A stretch of DNA of 15,385 nucleotides from Legionellaceae bacterium (lineage in GTDB: Bacteria; Pseudomonadota; Gammaproteobacteria; Legionellales; Legionellaceae). Shown one piece after another: positions 6,786 to 15,286 of this stretch. Position 1 is the first letter of the stretch. Each line of letters opens with the position of its first letter. The position numbers and the translations under genes were made by a program. The notes under the pieces were generated by a model. That model saw only the letters and a program-made list of their open reading frames with translations. It ran no database searches and was not told the origin of the DNA. The stretch covers positions 1-15,385 of the forward strand of contig JAUYSE010000138.1 of assembly GCA_030696465.1 (NCBI GenBank). Direction: 5' to 3'.

Positions 6786-9700
6786 ATGTTGGTGTCTACC
6801 CTATTACCCACTCCTACAGATCTACGTGCAGCCATTGAGGCGGTGTATCGAGCGGATGAGTCTGTGCTCGTCAATAAACTCATGCAACAAGCACTGATTG
6901 CACCGGATATTTTGCAGAAGATACAAATGCGTGCGACAGATTTGATGGATAAGGTGCGTGTTGGGCGCAAAAAAAATATGGGGATTGATACTTTTTTGAG
7001 TCAATATTCTTTATCAAGTAGTGAAGGTATTGCATTGATGTGTTTGGCGGAAGCCTTATTGCGCGTCCCTGATTCTGAAACGATGGATAGCTTAATTAAA
7101 GATAAATTAGCAAAAGCCAATTGGGAATCACATAGAGGACAAAGCGAGTCTTTTTTTGTGAATGCGACTACCTGGGCGTTAATGTTGACAGGAGAAGCTT
7201 TAAATACTGAGAAAGCGGATAGTGTATTAAGTATGGCACTGAAGACCTTAGTCAATCGTGGTGGGGATTTGGTGGTGCGTAAAGCAGTAGAAGCGGCAAT
7301 GCGTATTATGAGTCGGCAGTTTGTGATGGGACGTACTATGTCCGAGGCACTGAAGCGTGCACGTAAACAAGAAGCGCAGGGATACCGTTATTCGTATGAT
7401 ATGTTAGGAGAAGCGGCTTTAACGCAAAAAGATGCTGAGCGCTATGAAAAAGCGTACCACGATGCCATTGTTTCTATTGGAGAGTGTGTGAGCCCTGAGG
7501 CGGCATTACATCAGCGGCCGAGTATTTCTATTAAATTATCCGCTTTACATCCACGCTATCAAGAAGCGCAACGCGCGCGAGTCGTGCAAGAATTGCCAAC
7601 AAAGTTATTGAATTTAGCCGTATTGGCGAAGCAATATGGTATTGGTTTGACCGTCGATGCAGAAGAGTCAGAGCGTTTAGAGTTGTCTCTTGATGTGATA
7701 GAGCAAGTATTTACGCATTCAAGCTTAGACGGCTGGAATGGTTTTGGGATGGCAGTACAATCCTATCAAAAGCGGGCTTTTTATGTCTTGGATTGGGTTG
7801 CAGCACTTGCGAGAAAACAACGTCGACGTATCCCCATTCGCCTCGTTAAGGGTGCTTATTGGGACAGCGAAGTGAAGAAAGCACAAATGTTGGGAATGCC
7901 AGAGTACCCGGTGTTTACGCGTAAAGTATTTACCGATATTTCTTTTCAAGCCTGTGCAAAAAAAATATTAACAATGACGGATGCTATTTATCCGCAATTT
8001 GCAACCCATAATGCCTATTCTGTGGCAATGATTCTGGAAATTGTAGGGGAGTATAAAGATTTTGAATTTCAATGTTTACATGGAATGGGTAACGATTTAT
8101 ACGAACATGTAGTCCCTCGGGACGCGTTGAATATCCCTTGTCGTATTTACGCCCCGGTGGGCAGTCATGAAGATTTGTTACCTTATTTGGTGCGTCGATT
8201 ATTAGAGAATGGCGCGAACTCCTCTTTTGTGAATCGTATTGTGGATGATCATGCGCCGATCAGCGCTTTAGTGGAAGATCCTATCGCAAAAGCGGGACGT
8301 TTATTACCTAAAATCAATCAAAATATTCCTTTGCCCAGTGGTATTTTTTGGCCGAGCAGAGATAACTCGAAAGGGGTAGATTTAACAGACAGACGTATAG
8401 TTGCTGAGTTGCAAACGCATTATAGAGATCATCCATGGCTGCCGCCATTGGCCGTGCCGATGGTGCCAGGATGTAGTAAAGAGGGTGCAGGGCAAGCGGT
8501 TTTTTCTCCCTTTGCGCCTGAGCAAGTGGTGGGCTACGTTAAAAAAGCCAATCAAGAAGAAGTTGCTATGGCTTTACGAATTGGTCATGAGGCCTCTATC
8601 TCTTGGGGGCGAACCTCGGTTGAAGTGCGAGTGGCCTGTTTGAATAGACTGGCTGATTTGTATGAGGCACATGCGCAAACATTTTATGCCTTAGTATGTT
8701 TGGAGGCTGGTAAAAATTGGCCAGATGCAATTGCAGAATTACGTGAGGCGATAGATTTTTGTCGCTATTATGCCAGCCAGGCAAAAAAACTACTGTCGAA
8801 TCCACTGGTATTACAAGGATATACGGGAGAGTACAACGCGCTTTCTTTACATCCTCGTGGTTTGGTCGTGTGTATTAGTCCGTGGAATTTTCCATTGGCT
8901 ATTTTTACGGGACAGGTGGTGGCGGCTTTAGTGACTGGTAATACGGTAATTGCGAAGCCAGCCGCGCAAACACCCTTAATTGCGGCGAAAGCGGTGCAAT
9001 TAATGCGAGAAGCGGGCTTCCCTGAGGACGTCATACAATTAGTTCCCGGAAAAGGACAAGTCGTGGGGGCGAGTTTGTTGGCCGATGTGCGAGTGAAAGC
9101 CGTTATATTTACGGGATCAACGCAAACGGCACATCAAATTCAAACAGCTTTGGTTGCGAGAGGGGAAGAAATTATCCCTTTGATTGCGGAAACAGGTGGA
9201 CAAAATACGATGATAGTTGATTCCTCCGCACTCTTAGAGCAAGTGGTAGTGGATGTGATAAGTTCGGCGTTTGGTAGTGCGGGACAGCGTTGCTCCGCAT
9301 TACGAGTCGTGTATATTCAAGAAGAAATTTATACTGCCTTCGTCACTATGCTAAAAGGCGCAATGGCGGAGTTGGTCGTTGGAGACCCTTGTTGGTTGAT
9401 GACAGATGTGGGGCCGGTTATCAGTAAAGATGCATTATCGGCTTTACAAGCGCATGTCGATCACATGAAAGAAAAATATACAATACTTTATCAATGCGAG
9501 CTATCAGAAAATATCACGCAAGGGTATTTTATGCCGCCTATTGCGATTGAAATTGATAGTTTGAAAGCCTTATCTGGAGAAGTATTTGGTCCAGTATTGC
9601 ATGTTGTAAAATATCGATCATCTGATTTAGATAGTATATTAGAAGAGATCAACGAGAGCGGATACGGATTGACGATGGGTATTCATAGTCGGATCAATAG

Positions 9701-9929
9701 TAAAATAAACTATATTCGCGAGCGTATTCGTGTAGGTAATTGCTATGTTAATCGGAATATGACGGGTGCGGTAGTGGGCGTTCAACCTTTTGGGGGCGAA
9801 GGTCTTTCTGGTACGGGGCCGAAGGCCGGGGGCCCTAATTATTTACAGCGTTTGTGTGTGGAGCGAACTTTTACAGTAGACACCACTGCCGCAGGGGGGA
9901 ATGCCAGTTTGATGTCTTTGCCGGATTAA
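6786..9929 (+). CDS. putA: Bifunctional proline dehydrogenase / L-glutamate gamma-semialdehyde dehydrogenase PutA
   Basis: PutA oxidises proline to glutamate in two steps: an FAD-dependent proline dehydrogenase and an NAD-dependent aldehyde dehydrogenase. It feeds electrons to the quinone pool at the inner membrane. The 1047-residue product has a helical N-terminal region. A PRODH barrel covers about residues 190-500, with SIKLSALHPRY near 250, RLVKGAYWDSE with Lys355, FATHNAY and FQCLHGMGNDLYE. The aldehyde dehydrogenase domain (about 530-1030) has ISPWNFPLAIFTGQ, FTGST, Glu802 in AETGGQN and catalytic Cys836 in GQRCSALR, the usual 34-residue spacing. The N-terminal ribbon-helix-helix domain of E. 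coli PutA (1320 residues) is absent, so it probably does not repress its own gene. ATG 6786 is chosen over the in-frame TTG 6771 because TGAGGA lies 8 bases before it. Repeat R2 begins 15 bases after the stop. Confidence 0.97.
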   Translation: MLVSTLLPTPTDLRAAIEAVYRADESVLVNKLMQQALIAPDILQKIQMRATDLMDKVRVGRKKNMGIDTFLSQYSLSSSEGIALMCLAEALLRVPDSETMDSLIKDKLAKANWESHRGQSESFFVNATTWALMLTGEALNTEKADSVLSMALKTLVNRGGDLVVRKAVEAAMRIMSRQFVMGRTMSEALKRARKQEAQGYRYSYDMLGEAALTQKDAERYEKAYHDAIVSIGECVSPEAALHQRPSISIKLSALHPRYQEAQRARVVQELPTKLLNLAVLAKQYGIGLTVDAEESERLELSLDVIEQVFTHSSLDGWNGFGMAVQSYQKRAFYVLDWVAALARKQRRRIPIRLVKGAYWDSEVKKAQMLGMPEYPVFTRKVFTDISFQACAKKILTMTDAIYPQFATHNAYSVAMILEIVGEYKDFEFQCLHGMGNDLYEHVVPRDALNIPCRIYAPVGSHEDLLPYLVRRLLENGANSSFVNRIVDDHAPISALVEDPIAKAGRLLPKINQNIPLPSGIFWPSRDNSKGVDLTDRRIVAELQTHYRDHPWLPPLAVPMVPGCSKEGAGQAVFSPFAPEQVVGYVKKANQEEVAMALRIGHEASISWGRTSVEVRVACLNRLADLYEAHAQTFYALVCLEAGKNWPDAIAELREAIDFCRYYASQAKKLLSNPLVLQGYTGEYNALSLHPRGLVVCISPWNFPLAIFTGQVVAALVTGNTVIAKPAAQTPLIAAKAVQLMREAGFPEDVIQLVPGKGQVVGASLLADVRVKAVIFTGSTQTAHQIQTALVARGEEIIPLIAETGGQNTMIVDSSALLEQVVVDVISSAFGSAGQRCSALRVVYIQEEIYTAFVTMLKGAMAELVVGDPCWLMTDVGPVISKDALSALQAHVDHMKEKYTILYQCELSENITQGYFMPPIAIEIDSLKALSGEVFGPVLHVVKYRSSDLDSILEEINESGYGLTMGIHSRINSKINYIRERIRVGNCYVNRNMTGAVVGVQPFGGEGLSGTGPKAGGPNYLQRLCVERTFTVDTTAAGGNASLMSLPD

Positions 9930-9944
9930 GGTATCGGTTTTTAT

Positions 9945-10144
9945 AAGGAATTCCCGCCTTGAAAGGTCAGTGGTACCAAGGCATTCTGATAAAACCCTTT
10001 TCGCAAACACGCATAAAGTCCTCCTGACGCTCTCAGCGCGCGTCCTTGCGCGCTGAAGGTTTGCGAAAAGGGTTTTATCAGATGCCTTGTTTAGCAGGGT
10101 TTCGGAGTTGGGCGGGAATAGCTGGGTTTTTATCAGAATTCCTT
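9945..10144 (+). repeat. Structured repeat R2, complete hairpin element
   Basis: This is the best-preserved copy. The outer ends AAGGAATTC (9945-9953) and GAATTCCTT (10136-10144) are inverted repeats, as are ATTCCCGCC (9950-9958) and GGCGGGAAT (10111-10119). The conserved AGTGGTACCAAGGC block is at 9969-9982. Arms 9977-10008 and 10059-10089 form a 31-bp stem, all Watson-Crick, with one bulged T. The 50-nt loop starts with ACGCATAAAGTC and carries its own 8-bp GC-rich hairpin (CAGCGCGC at 10034-10041 with GCGCGCTG at 10048-10055). It fills nearly the whole space between the convergent putA and permease genes. No transposase or coding sequence is present inside. Confidence 0.9.
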
Positions 10145-10149
10145 GGTAT

Positions 10150-11526
10150 TTATTTTCTTTTTCGTGGGCGCGACCATATAAAAGGGACGCCCATGAAAAG
10201 AAAAAGTCCCCCGACTAATAGCCCTTCAAAGATCCAAATACTATCAACCGGAATTTGGGTAGGAGGCACGAAACCTAAACATGCGGTGAGTAGACAGCAG
10301 GTGAAGCCGGCACCAGCAACCAACCAGATTCCTACCATTCCTCCGGGAATTTTATAAGGACGTGGTTTTTCTGGTTGTGAATAACGTAAACGGATGGCTG
10401 CCGCAAACATAAAAACGTATACCAAAAGTGCCATTATGGCGCTCAAATCACTTAACAGCCAATAGGCTGCATTGATAGATTTAAAGAGAACAAATACCGT
10501 ATTGAGTAAAGAAAAAAGAATGGCTTGTGTAATTAAAATAGCCACCGGCGCTCCGTGCTTATTTACTTTTGCAAAGCGGGCGGGAATACTGCCATCGCGT
10601 GCGGCGACGAGTAGTCCTTTGGTCGGGCCAATAATCCAAGTAGAAACACTACTCACGTTGCCGATGGTAATGAGAATGGCGAGTATATATATCATCCAAG
10701 GAATATGTAGTTTATCGAAAAATATAACAAAGGCGTCCATCAACCCAGAGACTATATTGAGGGTGTGCGGAGAGACCACTAAGGTAATGGCGAGCGAAGC
10801 GAACACCAAAGTGCCAAAAATGAGCATGGTGGAATATACCAATGCTTTAGGATAGTCTTTTTGTGGGTTACGTACCTCTTCTGCATGCACAGCAGACATT
10901 TCCATCCCTAATAAACCAAACAATACGCCTGAAAATAGAGAAAAATCACCAAGGGCATGTAAGTCGGGGAGTAACGATGCATGTACAATAGCGGAAGGAT
11001 GTCCGGCCCACAGCCAGTATATGCCGAGGCCGATAATACCGGTAAGGGGGAGGATAGTGCCAATGATGGCACCAACCGTACTAATAATACTAGAAAGCTG
11101 CATCCCAAAACAATTGAGGGCGGTAAATATCCAAAATAATCCCAGACTGGGGCCGAGTAGATATAATTTATAGTGGTTTAGTGTCGGATCAAAAAGATAG
11201 GAGAGTGTGCTCACGGTAAAGGCTAAAATAGTGGGATACCAGACAACGTTATAAATCCATTGTAGCCAAATGGTCATGAAGCCGACGCGCACACCAAATG
11301 CTTCACGTACCCAGACATATAATCCGCCAGTCTTAGGATATGCGGTGGCTAATTCTGCCGCGACGAGCGCCACAGGAATAAAAAAAACAATAGCTGCAAG
11401 CAAATAGTAGCTGACTAAGGGCAATCCAAGTTTTGCGCTAATGGGGAGTGTTCGTAAACTATCGATGGCGATGACATTGATCATGACCAATGAGAATACG
11501 GACAGAGGTTTTTTTAGTTTCGTCAC
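10150..11526 (-). CDS. APC-superfamily amino acid permease
   Basis: The 458-residue product is an inner-membrane transporter with about 12 hydrophobic segments. The N-terminus (SLVMINVIAIDSLRTLP), the AELATAYPKTGGLYVWVREAFG stretch of segment 2, GMEMSAVHAEEVRNPQKDYPKA and GPTKGLLVAARDGSIP mark the amino acid-polyamine-organocation family. Overall it resembles the GadC/YjeM-like branch of amino acid antiporters, but the substrate cannot be read from the sequence. It starts with GTG at 11526, preceded by a weak GAGAGA. That start gives the short cytoplasmic lead expected before segment 1; the next Met would cut into the first membrane segment. It ends PRKRK, a basic cytoplasmic tail. It converges on putA across repeat R2. 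A link to proline or glutamate metabolism is plausible from position only. Confidence 0.88.
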   Translation of the reverse strand: MTKLKKPLSVFSLVMINVIAIDSLRTLPISAKLGLPLVSYYLLAAIVFFIPVALVAAELATAYPKTGGLYVWVREAFGVRVGFMTIWLQWIYNVVWYPTILAFTVSTLSYLFDPTLNHYKLYLLGPSLGLFWIFTALNCFGMQLSSIISTVGAIIGTILPLTGIIGLGIYWLWAGHPSAIVHASLLPDLHALGDFSLFSGVLFGLLGMEMSAVHAEEVRNPQKDYPKALVYSTMLIFGTLVFASLAITLVVSPHTLNIVSGLMDAFVIFFDKLHIPWMIYILAILITIGNVSSVSTWIIGPTKGLLVAARDGSIPARFAKVNKHGAPVAILITQAILFSLLNTVFVLFKSINAAYWLLSDLSAIMALLVYVFMFAAAIRLRYSQPEKPRPYKIPGGMVGIWLVAGAGFTCCLLTACLGFVPPTQIPVDSIWIFEGLLVGGLFLFMGVPFIWSRPRKRK

Positions 11527-11999
11527 AGCTGCTCTCTCGAAAAGATGCCTATACCTTGCTCAGAGGTGTTTTCGGTTTTGTAGCGCCCAGCTATGATTCA
11601 GATTGGCTGATAAAAAATATGCGCATAGTTATGCATATGTAAGTATTTTTTACCGGCTAAGATGAGTCGTAGATGGAATGCTACAAAACCGAAAACACCT
11701 CTGAGCAAGGTTGTAGAATAGCATATTTTGGAATAATTGACTATCTCCCAGGGCAAACGCATCTTATGCGTAATATTAGCGCGATATATTCGATTCGCGA
11801 CCGCGAGGAAGCGAAAACTTTAATGTTTCAAAATTCTCCGCTCCTTCACAGTCTCGGCTCGGATAAAACCTGTGTATTTTGAGCAATAAAACGTTTCTCT
11901 ATTGTTTGGTTTTAGATGATCTTATCTTGGACTATCTCCTTTCCTTGAAGGTTTTGATCCGGTATAGTGAGCATATGCACGATCTTTAGGTGAACATAT
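11527..11999. other. Intergenic region between permease and cytochrome b561 genes
   Basis: This 473-base gap separates divergent genes. It contains the long hairpin element at 11553-11711. Beyond that, a 69-codon open frame (11673-11882) has no ribosome-binding site and starts within the hairpin arm; I do not call it a gene. A possible cytochrome promoter has TATAGT at 11963-11968, but only TTTCCT at the -35 position (11940-11945). I see no clear permease promoter; it may lie inside or beyond the hairpin. Confidence 0.6.
11553..11711. repeat. Long hairpin element H with perfect 32-bp arms
   Basis: The arms at 11553-11584 and 11680-11711 are exact reverse complements over 32 bases, enclosing 95 bases. 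The enclosed sequence has a second, imperfect inverted repeat: 11603-11619 with 11644-11660, giving 14 Watson-Crick pairs, 2 G-U and 1 A-C on the plus strand. The element shares neither the end motifs nor the loop motif of R1-R3. I see no target-site duplication around it. It lies 26 bases upstream of the permease GTG, so it would be in that gene's leader if transcription starts upstream of it. Confidence 0.85.
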
Positions 12000-12542
12000 A
12001 TGCAAAGGATTCGCGAAGAATACTCTAGTCTTTCTAAATTTTTTCATTGGACCATTGCTTTGATTGTAATCCCCATGGTGTTGGGGAGTTTCTTTTTAGG
12101 TGATCTGCCTTCTGGAGTGCGCGGCACGGCGATTGCCTTGCATAAATCTTTTGGCTTAACCGTCTTACTCCTCATGTTATTACGTATTATATGGATATTT
12201 TTTGCAGGTCGGCCGGTGTTACCAGATAGCGTACCTCGGTGGCAACGGATATTGGCACACGCAGTGCAATATGCGCTTTATCTTACAGTGTTAGCCATGC
12301 CTTTGGTGGGTTGGATGATGTCGCAAGCGGCAGGACATACCCCACGTTTTTTTGGTTTGTTTGCACTACCTTTTCCAGGGATTTCTGAAAACAAAGCGCT
12401 TTCGGATCTTTTATTTGATATTCATCAAAAGATAGCGTTTGTTATTATTGGTTTATTATGTTTGCATATTGCAGGTGCGATAAAACATTATTTTATCGAT
12501 AAAGATGTTGTTGTGAAACGTATGCTGCCAAGATGGAGATAA
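12000..12542 (+). CDS. Cytochrome b561, CybB/YodB type
   Basis: The 180-residue product is a four-helix inner-membrane di-haem b-type cytochrome that passes electrons to or from quinones; in E. coli CybB oxidises superoxide. The four expected haem-ligand histidines are present: His16 in KFFHW, His48 in LHKSFG, His142 in DIHQK and His156 in CLHIAG. The 14-residue spacing of the last pair matches the family. Length is as usual. ATG 12000 has AGGTGA just upstream. The next gene begins one base after the stop, so the two are likely co-transcribed. The physiological partner is not evident. Confidence 0.92.
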   Translation: MQRIREEYSSLSKFFHWTIALIVIPMVLGSFFLGDLPSGVRGTAIALHKSFGLTVLLLMLLRIIWIFFAGRPVLPDSVPRWQRILAHAVQYALYLTVLAMPLVGWMMSQAAGHTPRFFGLFALPFPGISENKALSDLLFDIHQKIAFVIIGLLCLHIAGAIKHYFIDKDVVVKRMLPRWR

Positions 12543-12543
12543 G

Positions 12544-13431
12544 ATGTCTACTAAAATACGAACCCTAGATCAACCGCATTACCGTTATTGGGAGGCCCTG
12601 TATTTATGTATTTGGAAGCCTGCGTTGTATGTGGATGTTTTTCGACGTTGGAAAGGTTTTGCATGGTGGTACATGGTATTGGTGTTGCTGATAGTTTTAT
12701 TGCCCTTATCTGTGCGGGTCGCATCAAATTTTAATAATTTTTATGAAAACCGCTTGTTGTTCCCGCTCACACATCTACCAACGGTGTCGGTGGAGCATGG
12801 CCAGCTAACGTCGTCAGAGAAAATGCCATACTTGATTCGTAACGAGCAACAGGAAGTATTAGGGATAGTGGACACCACCGGCCAGTATGGAAAAGCCTCT
12901 TTTCGAAAGTATCCAGAGTTAACCTTGTTAATAACAAAGTCTAAAGTTTATTATCGTAACCCACCGTTTTCTTTTTTTTTAGAAACCGATGATAGATTTT
13001 CGCTACCACCAGAAGACATCCAAGAAAAATCTATCAACACCAATGTTGATGGTCAGTTGAATGGGAATTTGTTTTTATCAATGCAAGGTTTCCATACGCT
13101 GCGAGTGATAGTCGATATTATGTTATATCCCTTATTAGTGGGGGTGATGATAGGAGCCTATTCGACATTATTTATGGTGTTCAGTACGATGGGGCAGATT
13201 ATTGCACGCTATGTTTTGCATTATCCCCTTACCTATAAGCAATCTTGTCGTTTACTGGTGGTTGCGTCGACGCCGCATTTATTTGTATTAGGGGCTTTTT
13301 TATTCCTGCGTGTACATTATTGGTTTTCCGGTTTTGTACTGATGGGCTTGATGACCGGATATTTTAGTTACGCAGTCATTTGTTGCAAATATGCGGTGAA
13401 AGATGTTGTTCTTAGAAATCCGGGGAAATAA
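12544..13431 (+). CDS. DUF1189-like integral membrane protein
   Basis: The 295-residue product has a hydrophobic helix at about residues 40-60, a soluble domain of about 120 residues and three to four further membrane helices from about 185 onward. This layout, with an N-terminal aromatic amphipathic segment (YLCIWKPALYVDVFRRWKG), resembles the DUF1189 family of bacterial membrane proteins. No enzymatic motif is visible and the function is unknown. The soluble middle domain probably faces the periplasm. It starts one base after the cytochrome b561 gene, so translational coupling is likely and an envelope role is a reasonable guess. It converges on dsbD with 31 bases between the stops. Confidence 0.7.
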   Translation: MSTKIRTLDQPHYRYWEALYLCIWKPALYVDVFRRWKGFAWWYMVLVLLIVLLPLSVRVASNFNNFYENRLLFPLTHLPTVSVEHGQLTSSEKMPYLIRNEQQEVLGIVDTTGQYGKASFRKYPELTLLITKSKVYYRNPPFSFFLETDDRFSLPPEDIQEKSINTNVDGQLNGNLFLSMQGFHTLRVIVDIMLYPLLVGVMIGAYSTLFMVFSTMGQIIARYVLHYPLTYKQSCRLLVVASTPHLFVLGAFLFLRVHYWFSGFVLMGLMTGYFSYAVICCKYAVKDVVLRNPGK

Positions 13432-13462
13432 GGAATACACCAGGGCAAACGGATCAGTTAAA

Positions 13463-15208
13463 TTACGGTAACGCAGCCGTTTTTTTCGCCGCTTCAATCA
13501 ATGCCGTAGCCGAGACTTCCCCCACCAGCGTATCCACTTTTTTACCATCCGCCGTAAAGAAAATAAAAGTAGGTGGCGCAATGGTTGCGTAGCGTTTTAG
13601 CAACGCTTGGGTTTCTGGATTGTTTTCAGTGACATCAATACGAATAAGTGCGAGTGGTTTGAACGCAGTTAAAACCCGTGTTTTTTGCAGAACAGATCGC
13701 TCTAGATGTCGACAAGTTTCGCACCATTTTGCATAAAACTCAATAAGTAGCGGTTTGCCACTAGCGTCTTGTAAGGCTTTTTCTAACTGTGCTTGTGTTT
13801 GAACGGTTTTAAAGAGCGGTTGTGCGGTTTCTTGCTGATTGAAGAACGGAGAAGCCAGCGGCGTACTGAGGCTACTGTTCCCAAGTGCCGCACCTACTAA
13901 ACAGAGCATTGACCATACGAGCAGTATCAATGCGAAGGTTTGTTTGATGAGCGTAGTGAATTTATGCTCATCTGTTTGTAACCCTATAAATATACTGGTA
14001 AATATGCCTAAACTGCCCCAGGCGAAAAGCGTGACATGATCGGGTAATATACGAGAGAGTAGTTCTATTGCCACACCAAATAATAAGAGACCAAATATAT
14101 TTTTGATGGCGACCATCCAGGGGCCCGCATGCGGTAAATATTTTCCGGCAGAAGTTCCTATCAGAAGAAGAGGCAATCCCATTCCTAAGCTTAAACAGAA
14201 AAGAGCAGAAGTACCTAGCCAAATATTTCCAGTTTCAGCAATATAACCTAAGGCGCCAATTAAGGGAGGAGTGATACAAGGGGATAGTATTAGTGTGGAA
14301 AGTGTCCCTAATAAAATAGCACGCAGATAAGGGGTTTTGGTATTGCCAACCCGTTGAATGAGTGATTGTCCACTGCTTGGAAGCTGAATAGTGTAGGCAT
14401 CGAATAATGAAGCCGCCAACAAAAAGAGTAATACACTCATGGGTATAATAAACAGAGGCGTCTGCATGATAATCTGAAAATTAGCCCCTAATTTTGCAAT
14501 GAGGGCGCCCAATAAGGCATAGGTCACTGACATGCTCAGCACATAACAGAGTGATAAAGCGAAAGCAGTCCGTCCGGAGAGCGGTTTAGCACATCCCATA
14601 ATAATACCTGACAACACAGGAACCATGGGCAATACGCAGGGCGTAAATGCGAGCAGTAATCCTAATCCCATAAAGGTGAGGAGTGTCATGAAGATATTGG
14701 TGCTGAATAGGGGCGTTTCTTGAGCAACGGAGGTTGGGGTGCTGGGGGTATCACCCATTAGAACCTTCGTTAATGCATGTTGCTCATTAAATTGTAATTG
14801 TATCTCTTTTGTGAGGGGGGGATAACAAAAACCCTCTTGAGAGCAGCCCTGATAATGGACGCTAAAAGGAAATTCTCCCTCCGTGCTTCCTAAAACAGGA
14901 ACAGGAATAGAAAGTTGTTTAATATAAAAATCGATTTTCTTTCCAGTGTTATCTGTTTTTTGTAGCGGGGTGGGATAAGAAATTTTACCGACCTCAAGAT
15001 CGTCAGTATTCGGCGTTGTAAATTGAAAGCGATCTTTATATAAATAATAACCAGGTGCCATTTGAAATTGCACGGTGAGGGTGTTGGGATCATGCACGGT
15101 GACGGAGAGTTGAAATGCTTTATCAGCGGGCAGGGGTTTAGCGGCATATAAGGGGTAACAAAGAAGACTCAGGAGCAATGTTAAAAATAAACGAGAAAAA
15201 GAGTGCAT
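13463..15208 (-). CDS. dsbD: Thiol:disulfide interchange protein DsbD
   Basis: DsbD carries reducing power from cytoplasmic thioredoxin across the inner membrane to periplasmic DsbC and cytochrome c maturation proteins. All three modules are present in 581 residues. After a signal peptide (about 1-22) the N-terminal immunoglobulin-like domain has Cys122 and Cys128 in YQGCSQEGFCYPP. The eight-helix membrane domain has Cys191 in FTPCVLPM and Cys311 in LSPCITPP. The C-terminal thioredoxin-like domain has the Cys496/Cys499 pair in KWCETC. These six cysteines match the known relay. ATG 15208 starts the signal peptide and its ribosome-binding site is weak. A good promoter lies at 15240-15268. The gene stands alone, convergent with the DUF1189-like gene. 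Confidence 0.96.
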   Translation of the reverse strand: MHSFSRLFLTLLLSLLCYPLYAAKPLPADKAFQLSVTVHDPNTLTVQFQMAPGYYLYKDRFQFTTPNTDDLEVGKISYPTPLQKTDNTGKKIDFYIKQLSIPVPVLGSTEGEFPFSVHYQGCSQEGFCYPPLTKEIQLQFNEQHALTKVLMGDTPSTPTSVAQETPLFSTNIFMTLLTFMGLGLLLAFTPCVLPMVPVLSGIIMGCAKPLSGRTAFALSLCYVLSMSVTYALLGALIAKLGANFQIIMQTPLFIIPMSVLLFLLAASLFDAYTIQLPSSGQSLIQRVGNTKTPYLRAILLGTLSTLILSPCITPPLIGALGYIAETGNIWLGTSALFCLSLGMGLPLLLIGTSAGKYLPHAGPWMVAIKNIFGLLLFGVAIELLSRILPDHVTLFAWGSLGIFTSIFIGLQTDEHKFTTLIKQTFALILLVWSMLCLVGAALGNSSLSTPLASPFFNQQETAQPLFKTVQTQAQLEKALQDASGKPLLIEFYAKWCETCRHLERSVLQKTRVLTAFKPLALIRIDVTENNPETQALLKRYATIAPPTFIFFTADGKKVDTLVGEVSATALIEAAKKTAALP

Positions 15209-15239
15209 GATTTCACATTTGTCGCAGATTTGAGTAAAT

Positions 15240-15268
15240 ATATTACACTAAAAGGGCGCTGGTTTCAA
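15240..15268 (-). promoter_or_regulatory. Promoter of dsbD
   Basis: On the minus strand TTGAAA (15268-15263) is separated by 17 bases from TAATAT (15245-15240). The -10 lies 31 bases before the dsbD ATG. It is the only good match between dsbD and repeat R3. Confidence 0.65.
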
Positions 15269-15286
15269 TATAACGGGAACTATCTC

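Noticed and set aside
57..10144. R1/R2/R3 as CRISPR repeats or as an autonomous insertion sequence
   Set aside because: The copies are kilobases apart, have no spacers, and contain no transposase reading frame.
11748..11763. CCAGGGCAAACG followed by CATC, nearly repeated at 13440-13455
   Set aside because: A 15 of 16 match with a 12-base exact core is expected by chance in a window of this size, and the flanks do not match.
11673..11882. 69-codon plus-strand open frame
   Set aside because: It starts next to the right arm of hairpin H, has no ribosome-binding site, and its product matches nothing I recognise.
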